From an uncultured Anaerobutyricum sp. (GTDB taxonomy: Bacteria; Bacillota; Clostridia; Lachnospirales; Lachnospiraceae): a stretch of 53,330 bases of DNA. The stretch is from the NCBI RefSeq assembly GCF_934307085.1, contig NZ_CAKRCF010000017.1:1-53330 (forward strand), given 5' to 3'. Below the pieces are notes generated by a model, which did not search any database, was not told the origin of the DNA, and saw only the letters and a program-made list of their open reading frames with translations. The translations under genes were made by a program, and so were the position numbers. This document shows, piece by piece, positions 26,418-34,008 of the stretch. The stretch's first letter is position 1. Every line of letters starts with the position of its first letter.

Positions 26418-26676
26418 GTTATTTATTATTTTTGTCAATATTTAATTAATTTTATCAATTATTTTGTGCATATTGCTTAATTTTATTTTATTTTTTTGTG
26501 CACTCACCTAACTTTTTTTATGTGATTTTTCTATCATTCTAGAAAAAATTGAAAATTATCAGTTCGAAAAACGCTTTTCTTAATATCTTATTGATATTAT
26601 AATTTCAACAGGATGCTTCTGCAAATTCTTCCTTAGAAGAACTCGTAAAAATCAGGTGAATAGCGGCTTTTGTAAG

Positions 26677-26716
26677 AAAAGAAGGAGTTTTTGATATTTC
26701 AAAAACTCCTTCTTTT
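26677..26716. terminator. 18-bp perfect hairpin terminator
   Basis: aaaagaaggagtttttga (26677-26694) pairs perfectly with tcaaaaactccttctttt (26699-26716), with loop tatt. A-rich and T-rich arms make it usable in both directions. It ends transcripts from the decayed minus-strand genes to its right before the permease promoter. Confidence 0.8.
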
Positions 26717-26760
26717 CCTGTTATTTAAAATAGTATGGAAATATTCTCATTGTTTTCTAA

Positions 26761-27200
26761 TTATTTTATGTAACTCCACAATTTCTTAGTGCTTGTCATA
26801 ACTCCATCAAAGCCCGCTTTCTGACATATCTTTATTTGCTCTTCTGATTTTATAAATCTACTGGCGAAAAATTTACCTGAAAATATTTCTTTAAACATTG
26901 GAAGAAATTCTACCGCATGAGAATATGGCCGAAGTTCTACTGCTGTGAAATTGGCTCCTTTTAATGGCAGTATATACCTCTTTTCCCGTTGCTCCCGCAC
27001 CAACCAGGCATACCAGTATATCCATCATATCATTTTATCCGCAAAAACTATTTCTTCATTTCCATTAGTGTAACTAACTTCCTGGCAGCGAATATTGCAA
27101 ATGCCTCATCATTAATATGTGCATCCACGTCAATGACTTCAACAAGAGGATTGTTTATCACTTCCTTTAATGTAATAAACAACACTTGGTCTTCCCTCGG
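26761..27200 (-). pseudogene. decayed, frameshifted gene remnants of unknown family
   Basis: Two minus-strand stretches look protein-like but lie in different frames. One ends ...NNPLVEVIDVDAHINDEAF...TLMEMKK at a stop near 27055. The next starts MMDILVCLVGAGATGK and shifts frame into the run ending GFDGVMTSTKKLWSYIK at 26761. I do not recognise either family. They directly follow the cut end of the TnpB fragment, so they could be the sequence into which an IS605-type element inserted, or pieces joined by deletion. Confidence 0.45.
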
Positions 27201-27249
27201 GCCATAGTATTATCAACTTATCCGGATACGGACAGTTTATGCTGTCAGC

Positions 27250-27716
27250 CTCCTTTTTTCCGAAATGCAGGCACTGACCCATTGCTTTCATATCGATATC
27301 TTCCACTGCAGCTGCATCATAACCGTCTGCAATCTTTCGGCTAAGTTTGTGCAGATGATCTCTTCGCTGATTTCGTATCTTTTCATGACATCTGGCAACT
27401 TTCTTTTTCTGCAGTTCATAATTATGACTTCCTCGTATGCATCTTGACAACTTTCACTGCTCCTCGCCAGTCTTTTTTTCATTTTTTCTAAAAAATCCTG
27501 CTTCTTCCGTCTCAACCTTTTCTGAAAACACTGCCATCCCCGCATTGCATAGTCAATCCCAAGTATCTTTGCAGTACTGTAATCCGATCCAGCTGCTTGG
27601 TCTTCACAGCTGTATCCTTCATAAAGCAGGCTTGCAAAGTATTTTCCGGATGGTTCCATACTGACTGTCACTGATTTCAGGCGAAGGTCTTCTGCTGGCT
27701 CCCTGTGTTTTTTCAT
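27250..27716 (-). pseudogene. truncated, frameshifted TnpB (IS200/IS605 OrfB)
   Basis: The N-terminal part keeps the OrfB pattern LKSVTVSMEPSGKYFASLLYEGY...ILGIDYAM (first RuvC aspartate, GIDYA). A frame change near 27400-27450 leads into KKVARCHEKIRNQRRDHLHKLSRKIADGYDAAAVEDIDMKAM (second RuvC motif, VEDID). It then stops after QCLHFGK. The zinc-finger CxxC and last RuvC aspartate are missing, and so are the first ~100+ residues. It cannot make an active guided nuclease. No TnpA is adjacent. Confidence 0.8.
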
Positions 27717-27820
27717 GGCGATCCATTTTAATTTAAGAAGCCGATAAATTTACTAAATCCGTTCTCTAATAATTTATGTTTTCGACTGACTCTATTATAC
27801 CATGAACCACGTTACCGAAG

Positions 27821-28126
27821 ATGAAATACTTATTTTATATGGACTTGGGAACCGTCACTTGTGATTCGGAAACAGTTGAAAAAATATTAAAAGAAAATTC
27901 TAAATCCTTTTTACGAATTTCGGATAATTTATGGACTTTAGATATTCCTAAATACTATCTTAGATTAAGTCCCATACCTGTTCCTAACCAATACTTTGAC
28001 ACACTGTTTGACGAATTTTTAAATGACAACAGCATATCTTTCATGCAAGCAATTGATTCTAATTATCAGGCCGCTTTTGTTCTCCCTGATACAGCCAGTA
28101 ACTTGCTTTTTGATAATGCTGAATAG
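27821..28126 (+). CDS. hypothetical 101-residue protein
   Basis: A soluble protein without recognised domain (MKYLFYMDLGTVTCDSETVE...). It has an ATG but no clear ribosome site. Its 3' end overlaps the better-supported minus-strand gene at 28059 by 68 bases. Composition looks protein-like, with aromatic and acidic residues evenly spread, so it may be the remainder of an accessory gene. It lies in the region of mobile remnants. Confidence 0.4.
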   Translation: MKYLFYMDLGTVTCDSETVEKILKENSKSFLRISDNLWTLDIPKYYLRLSPIPVPNQYFDTLFDEFLNDNSISFMQAIDSNYQAAFVLPDTASNLLFDNAE

Positions 28127-28289
28127 TTCCCGTATCTAATTTTTGCAACACCTGCGCCAGTTGCTGGATGGCTTTTGCATCTTCTTTACTTAAAATATCT
28201 TTCTGGCACAGGATTGCTATCGCTTCCTGTATTTCCGTTCGTACCATTTTCAGATACCATACGGCTATTTTCAGTTTAAATTCTGCCAT
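28059..28289 (-). CDS. small helical hypothetical protein divergent from the XRE regulator
   Basis: A 76-residue protein predicted mostly helical (MAEFKLKIAVWYLKMVRTEIQEAIAIL...). AGGAGG lies 4-5 bases upstream of the ATG. A promoter with TTGAAA (28369-28374), 16-base spacer and TATGCT (28347-28352) precedes it. Being head to head with the XRE gene and sharing the GTTAC boxes suggests it is the regulator's target or partner, for example in a phage-like or toxin-antitoxin-like switch. I do not recognise the family. Confidence 0.6.
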   Translation of the reverse strand: MAEFKLKIAVWYLKMVRTEIQEAIAILCQKDILSKEDAKAIQQLAQVLQKLDTGTIQHYQKASYWLYQGEQKRPDN

Positions 28290-28334
28290 ATTACCTCCTA
28301 ACTGCTCTCTGTTCCCCTTTCAAAAGTATCTTTT

Positions 28335-28424
28335 AAAGTTACTTTGAGCATAACACATTTTCGTAACTTTTCAAGATATTTTTGTTGCCTTTATAACATT
28401 TTTACGCTATTATTAAGTTACTAT
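28335..28424. promoter_or_regulatory. divergent promoters with three AGTTAC operator-like boxes
   Basis: aaagttacttt (28335-28345), cgtaactttt (28362-28371, inverted) and aagttactatt (28414-28424) share the box AGTTAC. The minus promoter (TTGAAA-16-TATGCT) and a plus promoter (TTGCCT 28385-28390, 17-base spacer, TATTAT 28408-28413) are interleaved with them. This is the usual layout for an XRE protein that represses itself and its neighbour. Confidence 0.55.
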
Positions 28425-28443
28425 TTTAAGGAGGAACCACTAT

Positions 28444-28986
28444 ATGACAGTTGGTGAACGCATAAAAGAAGCACGTATACAACTTGGACTAAGTCAAGTA
28501 GAATTCGCAGACAAAATCAATGTCTCAAAGCAAACATTATATAAATACGAAAACAACATTATTACTAATATACCATCAGATAAAATAGAGGCTGCTGCTA
28601 CTTTAAGTGGCGTATCTCCTGCCTATCTAATGGGCTGGGAACCCTCTACAAAATTAATCTCTAATGAAATGAAACGAGTTTCGGACCAAACAAAACTCTA
28701 TATACAATTATTTGAATCTTATGGTTATAAAATAACTTTAAAATCAGATACGGTAGACATACAAACAAAATCAAAACAAAAGTATGTTTTCAATCGTAAA
28801 GATTTTATGAATATGATTAACCGTTGTTACAAAGACATGAACTATAATATAGAACGATTAATTGATGAGTATATAACTAAAGAATCCGAACTTCTTGCCG
28901 CCCACCAGCGTACTGATATAGAAGTGACTCTGGAAGGGATACAGGGTGATTTAGATATTATGAATGATAATAGTTTGTGGAAGTAA
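28444..28986 (+). CDS. XRE family transcriptional regulator
   Basis: A 180-residue protein with a classic Cro/C1 helix-turn-helix at residues 4-60 (GERIKEARIQLGLSQVEFADKINVSKQTLYKYENN). A C-terminal region of about 100 residues without a known domain follows; it lacks the LexA-type Ser-Lys peptidase motif. AAGGAGG is 8 bases upstream of the ATG. The downstream neighbours are decayed toxin-antitoxin and ImmA-type genes, so this is probably left from a mobile element. Confidence 0.88.
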   Translation: MTVGERIKEARIQLGLSQVEFADKINVSKQTLYKYENNIITNIPSDKIEAAATLSGVSPAYLMGWEPSTKLISNEMKRVSDQTKLYIQLFESYGYKITLKSDTVDIQTKSKQKYVFNRKDFMNMINRCYKDMNYNIERLIDEYITKESELLAAHQRTDIEVTLEGIQGDLDIMNDNSLWK

Positions 28987-28999
28987 GAAAAGAGAATTT

Positions 29000-29243
29000 T
29001 ATTGTTTCAAATTATTTATGGTAAAAGGCTATTAAATTTCTAAAAAAGCAAGATAAGCCTACACAGAAACGTTTGATGACGGCCATCTCCAGATTACCAT
29101 TAGAAAGTGATATTAAAAAGTTGCAATGAGCTTCCGGCTATCGCCTGCGTGTCGGTAATTTTCGAGTATTATTTGATGTAAATGGTGTTATCATTGATAT
29201 TATTGATATTGGTAACCGCGGACAGATTTATAAAGGAGTGTGA
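29000..29243 (+). pseudogene. RelE/ParE-type toxin gene, inactivated
   Basis: The RelE reading continues KFLKKQDKPTQKRLMTAI...LESDIKKLQ, then an in-frame TGA (where a glycine codon is expected), then ASGYRLRVGNFRVLF...IIDIGNRGQIYKGV. The likely start (FQIIYGKR) is in another frame, so there is at least one frameshift and one stop. The antitoxin gene 4 bases after it is open. The TGA replaces a GGA-like codon and is not a selenocysteine site. Confidence 0.8.
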
Positions 29244-29247
29244 TTAT

Positions 29248-29472
29248 ATGTCTAATGTAAAAGAAAGAATCTTTGGTGCTGTTACTATCATGAGCGATGA
29301 AGATGCTGAGAAAGTCTGGAATTTAATTCAGGCAGCATTTTTGCTTAACAATGTAGAAGAAGTTACTCCTGATCCAGAAGAAATCGCTGCTCTTAATGCA
29401 TATCATTCTGGTGACCCTGATTATCAGCCTGCAATGTCTCAGGAAGAAGTTTTAAAGGAACTAGGATTATAG
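29248..29472 (+). CDS. antitoxin of a RelE-type module (intact, toxin broken)
   Basis: A 74-residue acidic protein (MSNVKERIFGAVTIMSDEDAEKVWNLIQ...). Similar short proteins accompany RelE toxins in Firmicutes. AAGGAG lies 8 bases before the ATG, overlapping the end of the toxin remnant. Its C-terminal tail (SQEEVLKELGL) resembles toxin-binding tails. With the toxin dead, it may be silencing related toxins elsewhere or simply be decaying. Confidence 0.7.
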   Translation: MSNVKERIFGAVTIMSDEDAEKVWNLIQAAFLLNNVEEVTPDPEEIAALNAYHSGDPDYQPAMSQEEVLKELGL

Positions 29473-29500
29473 CAAATCGCTACATGGGAAGGTGGCGTCC

Positions 29501-29710
29501 CACTTGACATATGGACAACTTTTAAATTCTGCCGATCAAGAGGGTCTGGCAGTAAAAGAAGTATCTCTCTCCACTCATGACGGTCTGATCAGGGATAAAT
29601 GTATTGCAATTTGCAAGGACATTCCCACCTAGGTAAAGAAAGCCTGTTTCCTTGCCGAAGAGTTAGGACATCATTATACCAGTGCCGGAAACATATTAAA
29701 TCAGATGTAA
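29501..29710 (+). pseudogene. ImmA/IrrE metallopeptidase remnant
   Basis: In one frame the sequence reads GQLLNSADQEGLAVKEVSLS...IAICKDIPT, a TAG, then VKKACFLAEELGHHYTSAGNILNQM and a stop. AEELGHH matches the zinc-binding HExxH region of ImmA/IrrE peptidases, which cleave XRE repressors of mobile elements (the first His is already Glu-shifted here). The N-terminus and the C-terminal half are gone. It probably belonged with an upstream XRE repressor. Confidence 0.7.
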
Positions 29711-29789
29711 TAGATAATTACATGATATTTTTTGAGCTGCTGGGAGTTGTGGATATGAATTATGGGATTGAATAAAGGAGGTATTTATT

Positions 29790-30062
29790 ATGATGTATCC
29801 ATTTATGACACTAAACGATGATACAGAAATCGTTCATTCTGAAATGAAACCAGATGGTAAGGTAAAAGTCTATATCGAAACACCAGATGAAAAATGCTGT
29901 TTTAAACATGCAACTTGCTGGTTACCTGATTATAAATGGGAGGATATTTTTGAATATTCGGACGAGGACATTAAACATTTTGATGAAATTATCCATTCTA
30001 TGGCACATTTAATCATGGAATTTTCTCAAGAGGGAGGGTTTGATAATGCCTCAAATTTTTAG
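29790..30062 (+). CDS. small acidic partner protein of the DUF4160 gene
   Basis: A 90-residue acidic protein (MMYPFMTLNDDTEIVHSEMKPDGKVKVYIETPDE...). AAAGGAGG is about 9 bases upstream. It overlaps the following DUF4160 start by 17 bases, so the two are translationally coupled. It fills the position where a DUF2442 protein often pairs with DUF4160, but I cannot assign a family with confidence. Function is unknown; a toxin-antitoxin-like pair is one guess. Confidence 0.65.
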   Translation: MMYPFMTLNDDTEIVHSEMKPDGKVKVYIETPDEKCCFKHATCWLPDYKWEDIFEYSDEDIKHFDEIIHSMAHLIMEFSQEGGFDNASNF

Positions 30063-30324
30063 ATTTGGTGCGTACTGGATTTATTTCTGGACAAACGAAT
30101 GTAAGCCACTCGAACCTGTCCACGTTCACGTTTCCAAGGGATCTCCATCGGCAAACGCTACAAAGATATGGATAACCAGTAGCGGCAACTGTTTGCTTTG
30201 TAATAATAATTCACAAATCCCCAAACATACCCTTCGAAATATTATGCGTATGATAGAAGCTCGTCATATAGACGTAACACAAGCATGGTTTGAATATTTC
30301 GGTGAAATTCGTTACTTTTGTTAA
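30046..30324 (+). CDS. DUF4160 domain protein
   Basis: A 92-residue protein with the DUF4160 hallmark: an N-terminal aromatic strand (MPQIFRFGAYWIYFWTNE) followed by EPVHVHVSKG. A helical end (LRNIMRMIEARHIDVTQAWFEYF) follows. The ATG at 30046 has AGGGAGGG 7 bases upstream, inside the preceding gene. DUF4160 proteins are common in accessory regions next to DUF2442 or HTH proteins, with no established function. Confidence 0.8.
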   Translation: MPQIFRFGAYWIYFWTNECKPLEPVHVHVSKGSPSANATKIWITSSGNCLLCNNNSQIPKHTLRNIMRMIEARHIDVTQAWFEYFGEIRYFC

Positions 30325-30336
30325 TAACAAATACAA

Positions 30337-30369
30337 GAAAAGCCCAGTGCTACCAACACCGGACTTTCT
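30337..30369 (+). terminator. imperfect hairpin after the DUF4160 gene
   Basis: gaaaagcccagtg (30337-30349) pairs with caccggactttct (30357-30369) with a few mismatches, 13 bases past the DUF4160 stop. The U-run is not clean. It marks the end of the small plus-strand group. Confidence 0.4.
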
Positions 30370-30492
30370 CATAGATTACCTGTCAACATGGATGCTGACT
30401 GTATAACCTAACCTAGCAACTAGATTATACCACAGCATCCGATTTTTTAACAGGGTGTATTTTTTATACCCTTTTTTCGAAAGGATGATTTT

Positions 30493-30760
30493 CATGGGAA
30501 AGTTGGCACACGAAAACGCGGGAAGACTTGGCAGTATTATTTTCAATTGGTCAGTGTGGATGGAACAAGAAAATGGAAAACCGGTAGCGGATACCGAACA
30601 AAGGCAGAGGCTCAGGCAGCGGTAAAGCAAAGAACTGTACTCTTATCAGTGAAGAATGGGACTTTCACAGTTTACGACATACTCATGCAACGATTCTTTA
30701 TGAGGCAGGTGTTCCAATGCCACTGATCCAGAAAAGACTTGGGCATGCTGAACGGCCATT
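30493..30760 (+). pseudogene. tyrosine integrase with its middle deleted
   Basis: The first part reads TRKRGKTWQYYFQLVSVDGTRKW...GYRTKAEAQAAV, the arm-type DNA-binding start of Tn916/phage-type integrases. It jumps directly, in another frame, to EWDFHSLRHTHATILYEAGVPMPLIQKRLGHAE, the C-terminal catalytic HxLRHTHA...LGH box. The core-binding domain and the first catalytic arginine region are missing (about 250 residues), and the catalytic tyrosine end is cut. Confidence 0.8.
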
Positions 30761-30848
30761 TACCCGATTCCTTAATTTTTTTAATAATCTCATTAAATAA
30801 ATCCTGATTCGTGATTACATCTTTTTCTTTTTTAATCTCTTTTAACAT
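30761..30848 (-). pseudogene. 5' stub of a gene divergent from the truncated repressor
   Basis: An ATG at 30848 with AGGAG 8 bases upstream starts MLKEIKKEKDVITNQDLFNEIIKKIKESGKW, then the frame runs into integrase sequence and stops. Only the first ~31 residues are original. It faced the XRE gene across an operator-like palindrome (30891-30901), the classic arrangement of a phage or ICE control region. Confidence 0.5.
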
Positions 30849-30890
30849 AATCTTTCTCCTCTCATTTGATGTCTATATAATACCATATGT

Positions 30891-30901
30891 CACGTATCGT
30901 G
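30891..30901. promoter_or_regulatory. operator-like palindrome CACGTATCGTG
   Basis: An 11-base palindrome with CACG/CGTG arms lies between the divergent stub (30848) and the truncated XRE gene (30928), just before a TATTAT box. It is likely a repressor site of the lost element, now without an intact repressor beside it. Confidence 0.4.
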
Positions 30902-30927
30902 TTATTATAGTTTCAGGAGGTTATTCA

Positions 30928-31065
30928 ATGGGAAAATTTCAAAACATTTTAAAAGAATTACGAACTTCGCATAACTTGACTCAAGATGGTTTGGCGAAAA
31001 AATTAAAAATATCAAGAAGTACTGTTGGTATGTATGAAAAATTTAATTGTCACTTATTCCCCTAA
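30928..31065 (+). pseudogene. XRE repressor cut after its helix-turn-helix
   Basis: AGGAGG leads into MGKFQNILKELRTSHNLTQDGLAKKLKISRSTVGMYEK, a complete N-terminal HTH. At about 31040 the sequence changes to transposase sequence and the frame ends after eight foreign residues. A full repressor would continue 60-100 residues or more. The 45-residue product might still bind DNA but would lack a dimerisation domain. Confidence 0.75.
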
Positions 31066-31710
31066 GTACAAAGCCTACCAGAGAAAGATCCGCACCCGAC
31101 AGATCGAACGGGCTGAACAGATAATCACAACACCCGGACGCAAAAGAAAAGGGAAAAACCAAAATGATCCTATGCGCTTCATAAAAAAGACTTCTGTTAC
31201 TACTGATGGCGAGATCGCTGAAAAACAAGTTTATGGTCTTGATGAAGAACAGATCAAAAAGGAAGAATTGTATGATGGCTTTTATGCAGTTATCACAAAC
31301 CTGAAGGAGATATTTCAGAGATCATAAAGATCAACAAACAACGCTGGGAAATCGAAGAAAACTTCCGGATCATGAAAATAGAGTTCGAAGCAAGACCGGT
31401 ATACGTCAGAAGAGAAGACCGGATAAAAGCCCATTTCATGACTTGCTATATCAGCCTCCTGCTCTATCGTTTACTGGAAAAGAAACTTGGAGATATTTAT
31501 ACAACAGATCAGATACTGGAAACATTACGTTCAATGCAAATGACACTGCTGAACACATCGAGTGGATATATCCCCTCTTATACAAGAACCGAATTAACCG
31601 ATGCATTACATAAAACATTTGATTTTAGAACAGATTATGAACTCATTACTAAGACATCCATGAGAACTCTTATCAAAGACACAAAACAGATAAAATCAAA
31701 ACAGAAATAA
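31040..31710 (+). pseudogene. IS1634-type transposase, 5'-truncated and frameshifted
   Basis: The first frame reads NLIVTYSPKYKAYQRKIRTRQIERAEQII...YDGFYAVITNL, then changes frame by one base near 31302. After that it continues GDISEIIKINKQRWEIEENFRIMKIEFEARPVYVRREDRIKAHFMTCYISLL to the stop at 31710. The WEIEENFRIMK block carries the last acidic residue of the DDE site. The first several hundred residues are missing, so the element is dead. A good terminator follows at 31738. Confidence 0.8.
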
Positions 31711-31737
31711 TATAGCACATATCGCAACAAGAAACAA

Positions 31738-31777
31738 AACAGCCAGAAAGCCCTTAAATAAAGGCTCTGTGGCTGTT
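31738..31777 (+). terminator. intrinsic terminator after the transposase remnant
   Basis: aacagcca (31738-31745) pairs with tggctgtt (31770-31777), with additional partly paired bases inside and a T-run directly after. It is followed by the convergent end of the PTS gene and insulates the two. Confidence 0.65.
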
Positions 31778-31844
31778 TTTTATCCTCACAACTGTCAAAG
31801 ATGGGATTTTACCTTATTCACAGTTTGTTGTCAATCATTTTTTA

Positions 31845-34007
31845 CTAAAATTCCGCAACAACTGTCTTTCCTGCAACTGCTTTTTCTCCAGTTTTATAAG
31901 CTACTTTTGGCAGATTAGAATCTTCTAAGACAACGACCATAACATCTGGTATATATCCTTCTTTCTTGATCAGATCAATATCAAACTCTACCAGTTTATC
32001 TCCAGCCTTTACTTCCTGTCCATTTTTGACAAAACTCTTAAATCCTTTTCCATCTAATTTGACTGTATCAATTCCGATATGAATTAAAAGATTTAATCCA
32101 ATTTTTGTCTCAATTCCAATTGCATGTAAAGATGGTTCCATCAATGCTGTGATTTTTCCATCTGCAGGTGCGACTACAACTCCTTTTTCTGGTTCAATCA
32201 CAACACCGTCTCCCATAGCACAGGTTGCAAATGCTTCTTCTTTTGCCTGTGTCATTGGAAGAACTTTTCCTGTTGTCGTTGCAACTAATTTACCGTGTCC
32301 GATTTCCTTTTTTTCTTCTTCCTTGGAAGAAACTATGGGTGTCACCTCATCTTTCGAAGGATCTGTCCCATGCTGAGCATAATACTGTACATATTCTTCA
32401 AAATTGCTCTTAATAACTGTTACCTGTGGTCCATAAATAATTTGGATTCCTGTTCCTTTTCTGATGATTCCTTTTGAACCAGACTGCTTCAAATATTTGT
32501 CTGTAACCTTATTTTCATCGGTTACTGTAATACGAAGTCTTGTAGCACAGCAGTCAATATCTTCAATATTATCAACTCCGCCAAGTCCTTTTAAGATCAT
32601 AAATGAAACTGGATCATCTGGTGCATCTGCATCTTCACCTGTTGCACCTTTTTTTTCCTGATAATCAGCTTTTGTATATAATTTTACTTCTTCTTCGCTA
32701 TCATCTCTACCAGGTGTTGGAAGATCAAATTTCTCAATAACAAATTTGAACACAAAGTAATATAATACTGCATAAACTGCAAATACTGGAAGAATCATCA
32801 TCCAGTTACTCTTTGACTGTCCCTGTAATACTCCATATAACATAAAGTCGATCAGTCCACAAGAGAATGTTGTTCCGATACAGATTTTTAAAATATGCAT
32901 TAATGCAAAAGATAAACCTGCAAATCCGCAGTGTAAGATAAATAATCCTGGTGCGATAAATAAGAATGTAAATTCAATTGGTTCTGTGATTCCTGTAAGG
33001 AATGATGTTAATGCTGCAGAAAATAATAATCCTCCAACGATTTTTCTTTTTTCTGGTTTTGCACAACGATACATTGCGTAAGCTGCTCCAGGAAGTCCTG
33101 CCATCATGAAAGAATATTTTCCTGTCATAAATCTACATGCTTCTACTGCAAAATGTTTTGTATTTGGATCTGCTAACTGTGCAAAGAAGATATTCTGTGC
33201 ACCTTCGATCATCTTTCCTCCGACTTCCATTGTTCCACCAAGAGATGTCTGCCAGAATGGTAAATAGAATACATGATGTAATCCAAAAGGAATTAAGGCT
33301 CTTTCTAAGAATCCAAAGATTGCTGTTCCAAAATATCCGGAATGCATAACCAGATTTCCAAGTGCAAAGATTCCAGTCTGAATTGTTGGCCATACAAAGA
33401 AGCAGATAATACCTACTCCGATATGTGCGATAACACTGATGATCGGTACAAAACGTACTCCTGAGAAGAACGCTAATGCTGCTGGTAACTGTTGTTTATA
33501 AAAACGATTATGTAATGCAGCTGTTACAAGTCCTACGATAACTCCTGCAAATACGCCCATTTGAAGAGAATCGATACCACAGACATTCGTAATCTGTCCA
33601 TTTAATACACTCTTTGCATACGTTCCATCTGCTAAAATCTTTCCAGATAATTTTAACATCGCATTGATCGTTGTGTTCATTACAAAGAATGAAATACCTG
33701 CAGAAAGTACTGCAACTGCTTTTTCATTCTTTGCCATTCCTAATGCTACTGCTAATGCAAAGATCAATGGTAAGTTTCCAAAGATTGTGTTTCCTACCTG
33801 TGACATAATCGTTAAAAGTGCATTGAGGATCGTTCCCTCTCCCATGATTCCCTGTAAATGATATGCTGCGATCGTGTCAGCATTTGTAAATGAAGACCCC
33901 AGTCCTAATAAGATACCTGCAATCGGTAATACAGATACTGGAAGGAAAAATGATTTTCCGATCTGTTGTACTACCGCAAATGCTGAACTTTTCTTTTTCT
34001 TTTCCAT
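31845..34007 (-). CDS. PTS transporter EIICBA, glucose/glucoside family
   Basis: A 720-residue phosphotransferase permease that imports and phosphorylates a sugar. EIIC occupies about residues 1-440 with about ten membrane segments and the sugar-binding GITEPIEFTFLF. EIIB is about 470-560 with the phospho-cysteine in IDCCATRLRI. EIIA is about 580-720 with HAIGIETKIGLNLLIHIGIDTVKL (active His in LLIHIGIDT). The ATG at 34007 has AAAGGAGG 6-7 bases upstream, inside the end of the epimerase gene. Its operon mates suggest a beta-glucoside as substrate, although the family also takes glucose and maltose. Confidence 0.92.
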   Translation of the reverse strand: MEKKKKSSAFAVVQQIGKSFFLPVSVLPIAGILLGLGSSFTNADTIAAYHLQGIMGEGTILNALLTIMSQVGNTIFGNLPLIFALAVALGMAKNEKAVAVLSAGISFFVMNTTINAMLKLSGKILADGTYAKSVLNGQITNVCGIDSLQMGVFAGVIVGLVTAALHNRFYKQQLPAALAFFSGVRFVPIISVIAHIGVGIICFFVWPTIQTGIFALGNLVMHSGYFGTAIFGFLERALIPFGLHHVFYLPFWQTSLGGTMEVGGKMIEGAQNIFFAQLADPNTKHFAVEACRFMTGKYSFMMAGLPGAAYAMYRCAKPEKRKIVGGLLFSAALTSFLTGITEPIEFTFLFIAPGLFILHCGFAGLSFALMHILKICIGTTFSCGLIDFMLYGVLQGQSKSNWMMILPVFAVYAVLYYFVFKFVIEKFDLPTPGRDDSEEEVKLYTKADYQEKKGATGEDADAPDDPVSFMILKGLGGVDNIEDIDCCATRLRITVTDENKVTDKYLKQSGSKGIIRKGTGIQIIYGPQVTVIKSNFEEYVQYYAQHGTDPSKDEVTPIVSSKEEEKKEIGHGKLVATTTGKVLPMTQAKEEAFATCAMGDGVVIEPEKGVVVAPADGKITALMEPSLHAIGIETKIGLNLLIHIGIDTVKLDGKGFKSFVKNGQEVKAGDKLVEFDIDLIKKEGYIPDVMVVVLEDSNLPKVAYKTGEKAVAGKTVVAEF

Positions 34008-34008
34008 T

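Noticed and set aside
26336..26760. Purine riboswitch upstream of the permease
   Set aside because: The leader is extremely AT-rich and I cannot find the conserved three-way junction core; a plain promoter explains the region.
29095..29135. In-frame TGA in the RelE remnant as a selenocysteine codon
   Set aside because: The position is a glycine in relatives, no SECIS-like hairpin follows, and the same gene has another frameshift.
29501..29710. Functional ImmA/IrrE peptidase
   Set aside because: Has an in-frame TAG and only about 65 residues; catalytic HExxH is incomplete.
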